Assembly: GCF_000012485.1 (NCBI RefSeq)
Contig: NC_007512.1
Span: 40,001 to 104,000 of the forward strand
Origin: Pelodictyon luteolum DSM 273
Lineage (GTDB): Bacteria; Bacteroidota; Chlorobiia; Chlorobiales; Chlorobiaceae
Length of the DNA stretch: 64,000 bases
Direction: 5' to 3'
Part shown: in pieces, positions 54,422 through 64,000 of the stretch
Layout of the letters: the number at the start of each line of letters is the position of its first letter
Numbering within the stretch: the first letter of the stretch is position 1
The notes under the pieces: model-generated
The model's input: only the letters and a program-made list of their open reading frames with translations
Database searches by the model: none
Told to the model about the DNA's origin: nothing
Made by a program: the position numbers and the translations under genes

Positions 54422-55753
54422 ATGAGGAAAAGAATAGCAACGGCCATGTTGATGCTTCCCGTTCTGATGCAGGTATCCGCTACGGCCGCGGCCGCACCCG
54501 AAGTCTATACAGATTCGGGCACCACATCCTGGATGCTTACCTCCACTGCTCTTGTGTTGCTGATGATTCCCGGGCTCGCGATGTTCTACGGCGGCCTTGT
54601 ACGCACGAAAAACGTGATCGGTACGATGATGCACAGCTTCGGTGCGATGGTCATCATCGGGGTGCTCTGGCCGATGGTAGGCTACGCCCTGAGTTTCGGT
54701 CCGGGAGTACTGGGCGGCTTTGTTGGCTGGGATTCGAAGTATTTCATGCTGCAGGGGATCGATGAGTCCATTCTGCCGTCGCACATTCCCGAATATGTCT
54801 TTGCCATGTTCCAGGGCAAGTTCGCCATCATCACCCCGGCCCTTATTGCCGGCGCATTCGCCGAACGGGTGAACTTTCGCGGCTACGCCCTCTTCATTGC
54901 GCTCTGGAGCATCATTGTCTACAGCCCCATATGCCACTGGGTATGGGCTTCTGACGGATTTCTCTTCAATCTTGGAGCGGCCGGAGCAATCGACTTTGCC
55001 GGCGGCACCGTTGTTCATATCTCTTCGGGTGTGACTGCGCTGGTTGCGGCGCTGTATCTCGGCAGCCGCCGGGGCTATCCCCGCAACGTGATGCATCCGA
55101 ACAACCTGGTCATGACACTCACTGGCGCAGGACTGCTATGGGTCGGCTGGTTTGGTTTCAATGCCGGCAGCGCCATCGCCAGCGATCTTGCCACCGCCCG
55201 GGCCCTCACAGTCACGCAGGTGTCTGCAGCGGCAGGGGCGTTTACCTGGATGGTCATTGAAATGCTGCAGCACCGCAAGGCCACCAGCCTCGGCGTCGCC
55301 TCCGGTATTCTGGCCGGTCTTGTAGCCATAACGCCTGCGGCAGGCGTTGTGCAGCCTTCCGGGGCGTTCGCGCTTGGTGCTCTCGCCTCCATTGTATGTT
55401 ATTGCGCGATCCTCATAAAAAACAAGATGGGATACGACGACAGTCTTGATGCGTTTGGCGTACACGGAGTCGGCGGCATCGTCGGTGCTCTTGCGCTCGT
55501 CTTCTTCATCCGTCCCGCCTGGATGGCTGATGCCGCCGAAAAGGCCGGCGGCAGCTGGACCGTGATGCAGCAGCTAGGGGTGCAGGCAACAGCCGTCGGC
55601 ATCACCGTCGTCTATGCTGCGGTTGTGTCGCTTTTTCTTCTGGTGCTCATTGACAAGACCATTGGCATGCGCATCAGCGAAAACGACGAAATGTCGGGCC
55701 TTGACCACAGCATGCACGGCGAGCACGGATACGGGCTCATCAACCTCAACTGA
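54422..55753 (+). CDS. amtB: Ammonium transporter
   Basis: The 443-residue protein starts with a cleavable signal peptide (MRKRIATAMLMLPVLMQVSATAAA) and then eleven transmembrane helices. Amt signatures are visible: LVRTKNVIGTMMHSF, the DFAGGTVVHISSGVTALVAALYLG segment with the first pore histidine, and DAFGVHGVGGIVG with the second. It moves ammonium across the inner membrane. The PII gene 16 bases downstream is its usual partner. Confidence 0.97.
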   Translation: MRKRIATAMLMLPVLMQVSATAAAAPEVYTDSGTTSWMLTSTALVLLMIPGLAMFYGGLVRTKNVIGTMMHSFGAMVIIGVLWPMVGYALSFGPGVLGGFVGWDSKYFMLQGIDESILPSHIPEYVFAMFQGKFAIITPALIAGAFAERVNFRGYALFIALWSIIVYSPICHWVWASDGFLFNLGAAGAIDFAGGTVVHISSGVTALVAALYLGSRRGYPRNVMHPNNLVMTLTGAGLLWVGWFGFNAGSAIASDLATARALTVTQVSAAAGAFTWMVIEMLQHRKATSLGVASGILAGLVAITPAAGVVQPSGAFALGALASIVCYCAILIKNKMGYDDSLDAFGVHGVGGIVGALALVFFIRPAWMADAAEKAGGSWTVMQQLGVQATAVGITVVYAAVVSLFLLVLIDKTIGMRISENDEMSGLDHSMHGEHGYGLINLN

Positions 55754-55769
55754 ATCAACCCTTCGATCA

Positions 55770-56111
55770 ATGAAGCTGATTACCGCCATCATCAATCCCG
55801 ACCGGCTTGACCACGTCCGCGAAGCGCTGATACAGGCGGACATCACCCGTATCACCGTCAGCCGGGTGACCGGCCATGGCCGTCAGGAGGATATTGACAT
55901 CTACCGCGGCCAGAAGATCGCACCGAACCTCATTCCGAAAATCCGCCTTGACATAGCCGTCAACGATGAGTTCGTCGACGTCACCGTTGACACTATAATC
56001 AATTTCGCGAGCCATGACCCTGTGGCCATTGGCGACGGCAAGATCTTCATCACCCCACTGGAGGAGTGCATACGCATCCGGACCCGTGAGCGGGGTGGCA
56101 AGGCGGTGTAG
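55770..56111 (+). CDS. PII signal protein without uridylylation tyrosine
   Basis: The 113-residue PII protein has the N-terminal MKLITAIINPDRLDHVREAL and the T-loop GHGRQEDIDIYRGQKIAPNLIPK region. Compared with GlnB/GlnK, the T-loop is one residue shorter before Tyr46, and the position of Tyr51 is isoleucine (RGQKI in place of RGAEY). So uridylylation at that site is impossible. Next to amtB it probably gates the transporter in response to ATP/ADP and 2-oxoglutarate. Symbol left empty because GlnB/GlnK assignment is unsafe. Confidence 0.88.
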   Translation: MKLITAIINPDRLDHVREALIQADITRITVSRVTGHGRQEDIDIYRGQKIAPNLIPKIRLDIAVNDEFVDVTVDTIINFASHDPVAIGDGKIFITPLEECIRIRTRERGGKAV

Positions 56112-56192
56112 TGCTGTTATTTGTGTAGTATGCCTACGGGCGTGCATGCACTGGCGTCTTTTCCTTCCCCAACCGCAAGAATGGAGGACGCC

Positions 56193-57104
56193 ATGTACCC
56201 GAAGCAGCAGATGCTACCTGCAGCAGGTCACCCGAAACCGGTCGGTACCGGGTGGCTCCCCCCGATGCCCGACCTTCGCGACTACACCCCGTCCCATCCT
56301 GACATTGCCGGTATGGTCCGGAAGCTCGGCGTTGCAGAAGGCTCGGGCAATCTTCCTTCTTCCATGGACCTCAGGCAATGGTGCCCCCCGGTCGAAAACC
56401 AGGGCGGCATAGGCGCCTGTACGGCGCAGGCCGCGGCAGGTATGGTCGAGTACTACGAGCGCCGTGCGTTCGGCCGCCATATCGACTGCTCCCGTCTCTT
56501 CATCTACAAGACGACCCGTAATCTCATGGGTGTCGTGGGTGACGGCGGAGCCTGGCTGCGAAACACCATGGGTGCCCTTGCGCTGTGTGGTGCACCACCT
56601 GAAAAGTACTGGCCATACAGCGACAATGATACCGACTATGATCTCGAGCCAACGGCGTTCGTTTACGCTCTGGCCGACAACTTCGAGGCGCTTCGTTACT
56701 GCTGCCATGATCCCATGGGGGCGGGTATGGAGCCGGCGACGGTGCTTGGCGGAGTGAAGCGCTTTCTCAGCGCCGGGGTGCCCTCGGCTTTCGGGTTTTT
56801 CGGTTTCCCCTCGTTCGACGAGGGCGCCGCTCCGGGCGATATCCCGATGCCGTGCGCCGATGAACAGGCGGAGTGGGGGCATGCCGTGCTTGCCGTAGGG
56901 TATGACGACAGCCGTGAAGTTGGCAACAAGCGGTGCGGGACCGCTTCAAAGGGAGCTCTGCTCGTCAGAAACTCCTGGGGCAGGGAATGGGGGGAGGACG
57001 GATACGGATGGATCCCCTACGGGTATGTCACGCAGGGATTGGCGATGGATTTCTGGTCGCTCTTCAGCATGGGCTGGATCGATACCGGCCAGTTCGGCTC
57101 ATGA
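56193..57104 (+). CDS. Papain-like cysteine protease (C1A), no signal peptide
   Basis: The 303-residue protein has the complete papain catalytic set: Gln70 (oxyanion hole, VENQGG), nucleophile Cys76 (GACTAQ), His230 (EWGHAVLAVGY) and Asn260 (VRNSWG). A short N-terminal leader with DLRDYTPSHP resembles other bacterial C1A proteins. No signal peptide is visible. GGAGGA lies 4 bases before the ATG at 56193; an in-frame ATG at 56181 would add four residues. It converges on the TPR gene. Substrate unknown. Confidence 0.9.
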   Translation: MYPKQQMLPAAGHPKPVGTGWLPPMPDLRDYTPSHPDIAGMVRKLGVAEGSGNLPSSMDLRQWCPPVENQGGIGACTAQAAAGMVEYYERRAFGRHIDCSRLFIYKTTRNLMGVVGDGGAWLRNTMGALALCGAPPEKYWPYSDNDTDYDLEPTAFVYALADNFEALRYCCHDPMGAGMEPATVLGGVKRFLSAGVPSAFGFFGFPSFDEGAAPGDIPMPCADEQAEWGHAVLAVGYDDSREVGNKRCGTASKGALLVRNSWGREWGEDGYGWIPYGYVTQGLAMDFWSLFSMGWIDTGQFGS

Positions 57105-57110
57105 GTTTCC

Positions 57111-57671
57111 CTACGACGGGCCGCCGGCCAGTGGCATCTCCCTCCAGCCTGGGCAGTAGGTGTTCAGCCAGGCTTCGGCGTTCAGGTCGCCGAGACGCGC
57201 GGCCTGCCGGAAATCCTCCTGTCGGCCGGGGAAGTCTCCGGTTTTGCTTCGGGCGATGGCCCGGTGGAAAAAGGCTGGAGCCATTTTTCCGTCGAGTGCA
57301 ATGGCTTGTGAGAAATCCGCGGTGGCACCCGAGAAGTCGCCGGTCATGTTTTTGACGATTCCCCGGTTGTAGTACCCAACAGCCCTGAAGTTGGTCTCGC
57401 CGCAGTTGATGACCATGGAGTAGTCGCTGAGTGCCTGCTGGTATTTCTTTAGCTTCTGGTTGGCGGCTCCCCGCATCTGGTAGGCCATGGCGAAAGCCGG
57501 GTCGATTTCGATGGCTTTCGTGTAATGCTCCAGGGCGTTTTTAATGTCACCCTGAATCTGGCAGTCGAACCCGCGGTCAAACCAGTTGTTTGCGGACTCG
57601 GCTGCAGCTGGCGAGGCCAAGCCCATCGCCACGATAGCGGTCAAGGCGAGGGATAGCAGGATCTTCTTCAT
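57111..57671 (-). CDS. Exported TPR protein
   Basis: The 186-residue protein has a signal peptide (cleaved after PAAAE) and about four tetratricopeptide repeats (NWFDRGFDCQIQGDIKNALEH, AYQMRGAANQKLKKYQQALS, GYYNRGIVKNMTGDFSGATA, AFFHRAIARSKTGDFPG). It is periplasmic or surface exposed and probably binds proteins. It has no neighbour in operon and no known partner. Confidence 0.85.
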   Translation of the reverse strand: MKKILLSLALTAIVAMGLASPAAAESANNWFDRGFDCQIQGDIKNALEHYTKAIEIDPAFAMAYQMRGAANQKLKKYQQALSDYSMVINCGETNFRAVGYYNRGIVKNMTGDFSGATADFSQAIALDGKMAPAFFHRAIARSKTGDFPGRQEDFRQAARLGDLNAEAWLNTYCPGWREMPLAGGPS

Positions 57672-57896
57672 GGGATGCGGCCGTTGGTGTTTGCAGGGAA
57701 CCACTCATGATCACGATTCGCCTGTACTGCGCGGCATCGTATACATTTTATCATAATATACAATGTCACGAATTGACCGGGAAATTTGAAACGGCCATAT
57801 TTTTTGCCGGTGGTTCAGTTCTTTGCTTATGCTTGGGCATTTCTCCCCGCTTTTTCTATCTTGATCCAGTGAGTTTTCCAACGCACACCCGACCGT

Positions 57897-58664
57897 ATGT
57901 TCAGGATCAGCCTTGAGGAATTTGAAGGTCCGCTCGACCTGCTCCTCTTCTTCATCAAGAGGGATGAACTGGACATCTACAATATCCCCATCTCCAAAAT
58001 CACCAACGATTTCGTTACCCATATCCACGGGGCCAGAACCTTGAATCTCGAGGTGGCGGCGGAGTTCATTTACATGGCTTCGATGCTGATGAGCATCAAG
58101 GCGGCCATGCTCCTGCCCCGTCCTTCTATGGAGAATGGCGATACCGATGAATTCGATCCGCGAACCGAGCTGGTGCAGCGGCTGCTCGAGTACAAGCGCA
58201 TCAAGGAGGCGAGCCTGCAGCTTGCGGAGATGGCCGAGGCTCGTCATGAACTCTTTGCACGCGGTTTCTTCGAGGAGTACGATCAGAATGTCGTGGACGA
58301 AATGGACGAACCGGTCAACCGGCCGACCATCTATCATCTCATCAAGGCCTACCGCTCGGTGCTCGACAACATGCCGAAGCCAATGACTCGAAATGTGATG
58401 GAGGCTCCGGTTACGGTGCATGAGCAGACAGAGCTGATTCTCCGGATGCTCGGCGAGCGGGTGCAGGTTTCGTTCACCTCTGTTCTTGAAGGCGTCACCC
58501 AGCGCATCATCCTCGTGGTGACATTCCTCGCCGTGCTGGAAATGTGCAAGAACCAACGCATCATGGTGCTGGTGAAAGAGGGGTACGACGACTTCTGGAT
58601 CGCCAGAAGGAACGCTCCGCCCGAGATAGACAACAACCCTTTAGTCCTGTTCGCCGATGCCTGA
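57897..58664 (+). CDS. scpA: Segregation and condensation protein A
   Basis: The 255-residue kleisin has the ScpA opening FEGPLDLLLFFIKRDELDIYNI and the C-terminal winged-helix part (FLAVLEMCKNQRIMVLV). It joins SMC heads with ScpB in chromosome condensation. It overlaps the DUF1015 gene by 8 bases. ScpB is not in the window. Confidence 0.95.
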   Translation: MFRISLEEFEGPLDLLLFFIKRDELDIYNIPISKITNDFVTHIHGARTLNLEVAAEFIYMASMLMSIKAAMLLPRPSMENGDTDEFDPRTELVQRLLEYKRIKEASLQLAEMAEARHELFARGFFEEYDQNVVDEMDEPVNRPTIYHLIKAYRSVLDNMPKPMTRNVMEAPVTVHEQTELILRMLGERVQVSFTSVLEGVTQRIILVVTFLAVLEMCKNQRIMVLVKEGYDDFWIARRNAPPEIDNNPLVLFADA

Positions 58665-59931
58665 AATCATGCCCTTTGCAGGACTGCTTTACAGCCCTGC
58701 CCTTCTGGAGGATGCCTCCAACCTGATCTGTCCCCCGTATGACGTCATCCCTCCCGCACTGCAGGATGAGCTCTATCAGCGATCCGAAGTGAACGCCGTG
58801 CGCCTGGAACTTCCAAAGGAGGCGGATCCATATGCGGCGGCCGCCGGGCGGATTGCTGAGTGGCTCCGGAGCGGAGCGCTCAGGGTTGATGACCGCCCGG
58901 CGCTTTACCCATACTTCCAGACCTTCACCGATCCCTCCGGCCGTGAGTTCACGCGCCGCGGTTTTTTTGCCGCCATGCGCCTCTCTGATTTTACGGAGAA
59001 AAAGGTGCTGCCGCATGAGAAGACCCTTTCCGGCCCGAAGGCGGACCGGCTTAACCTCTACCGAAGGACCCGTACGAACATCAGCCCGGTGTTCGGCATA
59101 TACGCCGATGAGGCGGGCACTGCCGACCAGCTGATGAAAGAGTACGCGGAGGCCCACCAGCCGGTGCTCGATGCAATGCTGCAGGGGGTCAGGAACCGGA
59201 TGTGGCGCATTGACGAGCCCGGGCTGCTCCAGCGCCTCCAGGGGTGCCTCTCGGAGCGTACGGTCTACATTGCCGATGGCCACCACCGCTATGAGACCGG
59301 TCTCAACTACCGCAATGAGCGTGCCGCCGCAAACCCCGGCCATGATGGAAGCGAACCCTACAACTTCATTCTGACCTATCTGGCCAACATGTACGATGAG
59401 GGGCTGGTGGTTTTTCCCATCCACCGCCTTCTTCACGGCATCGACGGGTTCGATGCCGCAGCCTTCACCCGGCGGCTCGGTGAGTATTTCACGGTGACGG
59501 AGCTCGGCGGGCGCGACGCGCTCGATGCATTTCTCGACGGTGAGCCCTCAAGTTACGCCTACGGGGTGGTACTGCCGGACAAAGTCCTTGGCATCGTGCT
59601 TGCCGGAGAACCCGACAGTGTCCTCGATTCTTCATGCCCCGATGCGCTCCGGCGTCTGGGGCTTGTAGTCCTGCACGATCTGGTGCTCGGACGGCTGCTC
59701 GGCATCGGGGCGGAGGCCTTGGCAGGTCAGAAAAATGTGGTATACCGCAAGGATGAGGACGAGGTGTTCCGTGCCGTAGGGGCGGGTGAAGCGCAGGCGG
59801 GATTCGTGGTGAAGCCGACCACCGTCAGGCAGGTGATTGACGTGTCGGAGGGCGGGGACGTCATGCCGCAGAAGTCGACATTTTTCTATCCGAAAATCAT
59901 GACGGGGCTGGTGTTCCACTCTCTTGGATGA
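58657..59931 (+). CDS. DUF1015 family protein
   Basis: The 424-residue protein starts with ICPPYDVIPPALQDELYQRS and has ADGHHRYETGLNYRNE, the hallmark HHRYET motif of DUF1015. The family is cytoplasmic and of unknown function; a possible carbohydrate or nucleotide enzyme role is suggested in some databases, but I cannot support it here. It is coupled to scpA upstream and tsaE downstream. Confidence 0.9.
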   Translation: MPEIMPFAGLLYSPALLEDASNLICPPYDVIPPALQDELYQRSEVNAVRLELPKEADPYAAAAGRIAEWLRSGALRVDDRPALYPYFQTFTDPSGREFTRRGFFAAMRLSDFTEKKVLPHEKTLSGPKADRLNLYRRTRTNISPVFGIYADEAGTADQLMKEYAEAHQPVLDAMLQGVRNRMWRIDEPGLLQRLQGCLSERTVYIADGHHRYETGLNYRNERAAANPGHDGSEPYNFILTYLANMYDEGLVVFPIHRLLHGIDGFDAAAFTRRLGEYFTVTELGGRDALDAFLDGEPSSYAYGVVLPDKVLGIVLAGEPDSVLDSSCPDALRRLGLVVLHDLVLGRLLGIGAEALAGQKNVVYRKDEDEVFRAVGAGEAQAGFVVKPTTVRQVIDVSEGGDVMPQKSTFFYPKIMTGLVFHSLG

Positions 59932-59938
59932 ACCAGGT

Positions 59939-60379
59939 ATGAACGACGTTTTCCGCTCCGCTTCCGCTGAAGAGACCCGGGCTGCCGGCCGGAGCTTTGC
60001 GGCAACATTGTCTGAGGGTGATGTGGTCTCCCTTTCCGGCGAGCTTGGTGCGGGCAAGACTGAGTTCATGCGCGGAGTGAGCGAGTATTTCTCCTGTTCG
60101 GAGCAGCTCTCAAGCCCCACCTTCCCCTTGATGAACGTCTATACGGGATCCGTTGGGGGCCGTGAGGCCACCCTGCACCATTTCGACCTCTACCGACTCG
60201 AGACGCCCGAAGAGCTTGAAGGAATCGGATTCGGCGAGTACCTCTCTTCGGCCTGGGCCTCGTTCGTTGAGTGGGCGGAGCGTTTCCCGGAGTATGAGGG
60301 ATGCTACACGGTCAGGGTCTCTATTGCCTATGACGGCCCTTCGGGTCGTACCATCACCATCACCGGGAGGGGACGATGA
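59939..60379 (+). CDS. tsaE: tRNA threonylcarbamoyladenosine synthesis ATPase
   Basis: The 146-residue protein has the P-loop GELGAGKTEFMRG, SSPTFPLMNVY and HHFDLYRL motifs of TsaE. With TsaB and TsaD it makes t6A37 in tRNAs. It lies 7 bases after the DUF1015 gene and overlaps tsaB by 4 bases. Confidence 0.95.
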   Translation: MNDVFRSASAEETRAAGRSFAATLSEGDVVSLSGELGAGKTEFMRGVSEYFSCSEQLSSPTFPLMNVYTGSVGGREATLHHFDLYRLETPEELEGIGFGEYLSSAWASFVEWAERFPEYEGCYTVRVSIAYDGPSGRTITITGRGR

Positions 60380-61080
60380 ACATCCTTGCTATCGAGTGTA
60401 CCCACGGGGTACTCGGCATCGGCCTTCTGCACGGGGGTGCAGTCCGGGACATGCGCGGGGCTGCCTGGCAGAAGACGGCTGAAAGCATTGTGCCGCTTAT
60501 CGACCGGATCATGATGGATGCGGGAGCCCTCCCCGGGTCGCTTGATGCGGTCGCGGTATCCTCCGGTCCGGGTTCCTTTACGGCTCTGCGAATCGGGATG
60601 TCGGTGGCCAAGGGCGTAGCCTGCGGGCTCGGTATTCCGGTTGTACCTGTTCCTACACTGCCGTCGATGGCGGCTTCCCTCCCGTCGGGATTCGGGGCGG
60701 AAGCGGTGATGGCGGTGGTCGAGTCGCGGAAAGGTGAATATTATTACAGCGTCTTCCGCACTGCCGATCTTGCCGCATTCAGGTGGGATGCTCCGGTAGA
60801 GCGTGGCGGTGCTGAGGCAGTGCTCGCTGAACTCGCCAGTCATCCACACGCAACGGCCGTCGTGGGGCGCCATCTCGAACCGCTTCAGGATGCGCTCCTG
60901 GCCGGTGGTGCGAGGGTTGTCGGCGCGGATTTCTTTACGGCGGCAGCTCTCTTTCCTATGGCAGGACGGCTGCTCTCGACAGGCGGTGGAGCGGACGCGG
61001 GGTCGGTGGTGCCGGACTATCATCAGGAGTTTGTGTCCGGAAGCACGCAGGTAGGGCCGGGCGGAGTTGGCGGGAAGTGA
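60376..61080 (+). CDS. tsaB: tRNA threonylcarbamoyladenosine synthesis protein
   Basis: The 234-residue protein has the ASKHA-type start MNILAIECTHGVLGIGLL and VSSGPGSFTALRIGMSVAKG, which are the TsaB signatures. It is an inactive TsaD paralogue that scaffolds the complex. Its overlap with tsaE supports joint synthesis. Confidence 0.95.
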   Translation: MNILAIECTHGVLGIGLLHGGAVRDMRGAAWQKTAESIVPLIDRIMMDAGALPGSLDAVAVSSGPGSFTALRIGMSVAKGVACGLGIPVVPVPTLPSMAASLPSGFGAEAVMAVVESRKGEYYYSVFRTADLAAFRWDAPVERGGAEAVLAELASHPHATAVVGRHLEPLQDALLAGGARVVGADFFTAAALFPMAGRLLSTGGGADAGSVVPDYHQEFVSGSTQVGPGGVGGK

Positions 61081-61144
61081 ATGATTGCTATATTCCTGCC
61101 GTGCGGATTATGTACTGTCAACGGTTTGAACTGAACGGAGTGTT

Positions 61145-61540
61145 ATGGGAGCCAAGAAAAAAGAAGTGACGGCGGCACCGAAAGGGGTGCGTGAAGTTGA
61201 AGTCGGCGAACTGCTCGCCCGCCGTGCGGCAGAGCTGACGCTGGAAAAGAAATGCGAAGAGGTCAAAATCCTCGACCTCAGGGCGTTGACCACAATGACG
61301 GATTTCTTCGTCATCGCCACCGCCGATTCCGACCGCAAGGCAAAGGCCGCGGCCGATCATGTGGTTGATGAACTCCGCCATGACGGCGAACGTCCCCTCA
61401 ACGTTGAGGGTATGGAGACCATGCGCTGGATCCTGCTTGATTATGTTGATGTTGTCGTGCATATCTTTATGCCTGATGATCGTCGTTTTTATGATCTGGA
61501 ATCCTTGTGGTCCGATGCGCCGGTCATAACGGTAAGCTGA
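61145..61540 (+). CDS. rsfS: Ribosomal silencing factor
   Basis: The 131-residue protein has [23 protein letters not shown] and the C-terminal [28 protein letters not shown] of RsfS/Iojap. It binds L14 and blocks subunit joining under poor growth. It sits 64 bases after tsaB. Confidence 0.95.
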   Translation: MGAKKKEVTAAPKGVREVEVGELLARRAAELTLEKKCEEVKILDLRALTTMTDFFVIATADSDRKAKAAADHVVDELRHDGERPLNVEGMETMRWILLDYVDVVVHIFMPDDRRFYDLESLWSDAPVITVS

Positions 61541-61664
61541 ATTTTCATTGTATGTTCTCTGTTTTTATCCTCATCAGCGAACCCGCTGAAATCGGTAATT
61601 ATCGGGGAATTTTATACATTACCCTGTCGCAGTATCTATAGCCAATATCACTCCGGATTGCCCT

Positions 61665-64000
61665 ATGCAGCGCCAAAGAATACTCCCTGTCACTATTGAG
61701 GAAGAAATGCGGGGGTCTTACCTCGATTATTCCATGTCGGTCATTGTCAGCCGCGCATTGCCCGATGTGCGCGACGGCTTGAAGCCGGTCCACAGGAGGG
61801 TGTTGTACGGTATGCATGAACTCGGCCTGCAGGCAGGCAAGCCGCACAAGAAATCGGCCCGCGTGGTCGGTGAAGTGCTCGGTAAGTTCCATCCCCACGG
61901 CGATACTGCTGTCTACGACAGTCTTGTACGCCTCGTTCAGGACTTTTCGCTCCGCTACCCGCTCATCGACGGCCAAGGCAACTTCGGTTCCATCGATGGC
62001 GACTCCCCTGCGGCTATGAGGTACACCGAGGTCCGAATGAAGCAGATTGCAGGCGAAATGCTCAAGGATCTCGACAAGGAGACCGTGGACTTCGCCCTGA
62101 ACTTTGATGACTCCCTTGAGGAGCCGACCGTTCTTCCTTCTTCGATTCCGAACCTGCTCGTCAATGGCGCCTCCGGCATCGCCGTCGGCATGGCGACCAA
62201 CATTCCGCCCCAGAACCTCCGCGAGGTGGTTGACGGCATGATTGCACTCATCGGGAACCCGGAGCTTGAAGTCTCGGATCTGATGAAGTTCGTTATCGCC
62301 CCTGACTTCCCGACGGCCGGCATTATCTACGGATACGAAGGGGTCCGTCAGGCATATCTTACCGGCCGGGGCAAGGTGGTGATCCGAGCAAGGGCTCTCA
62401 TCGAGGTGACCCAGAAGAACGGCCGTGAGTCGATTGTGGTTACCGAGCTGCCCTACCAGGTCAACAAGGTTCGTCTTATTGAGAAGATTGTCGAACTCGT
62501 TCACGATAAGAAAATTGAGGGCATCGCTGATATTCGTGACGAATCCGACCGCGATGGCATGCGCCTTGTCATCGAGCTCAAACGCGATGCCGTTGCGAAG
62601 GTGGTGCTGAACAACCTGTACAAGCATACGCCGATGCAGGATACGTTCGGCGTCATCATGCTTGCCCTTGTCGATGGCGTGCCGCGGATTCTCAACCTCA
62701 AGGAGATGATGCAGTACTACATCAAGCACCGCAACGAGATCGTGCTTCGCCGCACGCGCTTTGACCTTGCGGCTGCCGAAAGGCGTGCACACATCCTCGA
62801 GGGTCTCAAGATCTGCCTCGACAACCTCGACGAAGTTATCACCACGATCCGCGAATCCCCCGATGCCAATACGGCTCAGGATCGTCTTATGGAGAGGTTC
62901 GCCCTGTCTGAGATTCAGGCGAAGGCAATCCTCGAAATGCGTCTCCAGCGCCTCACCGGCATGGAACGCCAGAAGATCGACGCTGAATATAAGGAAACCC
63001 TCGCCACCATCGACGAGCTCCGTCTCATCCTTCAGAGCCCCGAAAGGCAGATGGAAATCATCCGCACAGAGCTGCTCAAAGTAAAAGAGGTATACGGTGA
63101 CGAACGCCGGACGGAAATCGTGCCCCAAGAGGGAGACTTCTCCATCGAGGACATGATCGCTCAGGAGGACGTGGTCATCACCGTCACCCACGATGGCTTC
63201 ATCAAGCGCTTCCCGGTCTCCGGGTACCGCCGTCAGGCCCGCGGGGGCAAGGGGGTGACGGGAGCTCAGGCCAAGCATGACGACTTCATCGAACACATGT
63301 TCGTGGCCTCTACCCACAACTATATTCTCTTCTTTACCAATACCGGACGCTGCTACTGGCTTAAGGTCTATGAGATCCCCGAGGCAGGACGCGCTGCTAG
63401 AGGCAGGGCGCTGGCCAACATCATGGAGCTGCACCCGGACGAGAAGATCAAGGCCTACATCAACATCCGCAACTTCGATGAACCGGGCTATATCATCATG
63501 GCTACGGCCGACGGTATTGTCAAGAAGACGGCGCTCGAGGAGTTTTCGCGTCCCCGGCGCAACGGCATTGCCGCCATCACCATCGATGAGGGTGACGCGC
63601 TGCTCGATGCCCGCCTCACCGACGGAGACCATCAGGTGATTCTCGCCAAGAGTTCAGGTCTGGTTGTCCGCTTCCCGGAGGTGCAGGTCCGGCCGATGGG
63701 CAGGACCGCCATGGGCGTCAAGGGCATCACGCTCGATCGCGGAGAGAAGTGCATTGCCATGGTCACCACCAAGCGGACCGATACGGCTCTGCTTGCAGTG
63801 ACCGACAACGGGTTCGGCAAGCGCAGCAGGGTTGAGGACTACCGCCTGACGAAGCGCGGGGCCAGGGGCGTCATCACCCTCAAGGCGCATGAGAAGATTG
63901 GCAGCCTGGTCGGCCTGCTTGATGTCAATGACGATGATGATCTGATCCTGATCACCACGCATGGCATCGTGAACCGCCAACACGTTTCCGACATCCGCAT
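61665..64000 (+). CDS. gyrA: DNA gyrase subunit A, 5' part
   Basis: The first ~778 residues are seen; the gene runs off the window. The catalytic tyrosine is Tyr120 in [10 protein letters not shown]. The quinolone-resistance region reads [16 protein letters not shown], with Thr81 at the E. coli Ser83 position and Asp85 at Asp87. The beta-pinwheel starts in the C-terminal half; a glycine-rich segment ARGGKGVTG matches the GyrA box region. It makes negative supercoils with GyrB. Confidence 0.97.
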   Translation, partial: MQRQRILPVTIEEEMRGSYLDYSMSVIVSRALPDVRDGLKPVHRRVLYGMHELGLQAGKPHKKSARVVGEVLGKFHPHGDTAVYDSLVRLVQDFSLRYPLIDGQGNFGSIDGDSPAAMRYTEVRMKQIAGEMLKDLDKETVDFALNFDDSLEEPTVLPSSIPNLLVNGASGIAVGMATNIPPQNLREVVDGMIALIGNPELEVSDLMKFVIAPDFPTAGIIYGYEGVRQAYLTGRGKVVIRARALIEVTQKNGRESIVVTELPYQVNKVRLIEKIVELVHDKKIEGIADIRDESDRDGMRLVIELKRDAVAKVVLNNLYKHTPMQDTFGVIMLALVDGVPRILNLKEMMQYYIKHRNEIVLRRTRFDLAAAERRAHILEGLKICLDNLDEVITTIRESPDANTAQDRLMERFALSEIQAKAILEMRLQRLTGMERQKIDAEYKETLATIDELRLILQSPERQMEIIRTELLKVKEVYGDERRTEIVPQEGDFSIEDMIAQEDVVITVTHDGFIKRFPVSGYRRQARGGKGVTGAQAKHDDFIEHMFVASTHNYILFFTNTGRCYWLKVYEIPEAGRAARGRALANIMELHPDEKIKAYINIRNFDEPGYIIMATADGIVKKTALEEFSRPRRNGIAAITIDEGDALLDARLTDGDHQVILAKSSGLVVRFPEVQVRPMGRTAMGVKGITLDRGEKCIAMVTTKRTDTALLAVTDNGFGKRSRVEDYRLTKRGARGVITLKAHEKIGSLVGLLDVNDDDDLILITTHGIVNRQHVSDIR

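Noticed and set aside
61599..63632. 677-codon frame antisense to gyrA
   Set aside because: gyrA is certain on the other strand and the antisense frame has no family resemblance.

Overview
The window is a chromosomal segment of a green sulfur bacterium (Chlorobiaceae, Chlorobium/Pelodictyon type). The evidence is the gene order dsrN-C-A-B-L-U-E-F-H-T-M-K-J-O-P-V-W, which is characteristic of that family, two different sulfide:quinone oxidoreductases, a ferredoxin-dependent arylpyruvate synthase operon, and high G+C coding sequence. C. luteolum is a reasonable guess for the species, but this is not proven here. I see no rRNA, CRISPR array, insertion sequence or prophage.

Bases 1-14579 hold the reverse-type dissimilatory sulfite reductase (rDsr) locus. 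It contains the cofactor genes (dsrN amidotransferase, dsrV and dsrW for siroheme), the reductase DsrAB, the carrier DsrC, the oxidoreductase DsrL, the DsrEFH sulfur relay and the membrane complex DsrMKJOP. dsrC is preceded by two tandem promoter/operator units, and a closely related 20-bp operator occurs at the sqrF-like gene 34 kb away.

Bases 14600-27400 hold a uridine-kinase-like gene and an MFS exporter. A TolC-UspA-EmrA-EmrB efflux operon follows, with a very good sigma-54 promoter and a divergently transcribed sigma-54 activator. Then come a lipoprotein, an SDR, a membrane protein, an arsenate-reductase-like phosphatase and a secreted repeat protein.

Bases 27400-32600 (minus strand) form an operon iorA-iorB-paaK-ACT-aminotransferase. 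It fits aromatic amino acid synthesis from arylacetates by reductive carboxylation. Bases 32700-37330 hold two SQR flavoproteins flanking an ArsA-type ATPase, plus a 52-residue protein behind the second SQR.

Bases 37670-47960 are housekeeping: nitroreductase, DUF1997, prfA, rseP, dxr, tRNA-Val, ftsH, pyrF and glmS. Bases 48010-52650 hold an envelope lipoprotein cluster (COG3014, YcfL, LpoB, CsgG-like). The rest carries an SDR39U1 epimerase, an RRM protein with a structured leader, amtB with a PII protein lacking the uridylylation tyrosine, a papain-like protease without a signal peptide, a TPR protein, scpA, a DUF1015 protein, tsaE, tsaB, rsfS and the start of gyrA.

Functionally, SQR and rDsr oxidise sulfide and stored sulfur to feed electrons to photosynthesis. 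The reduced ferredoxin available in this metabolism can drive the carboxylating keto-acid synthase.
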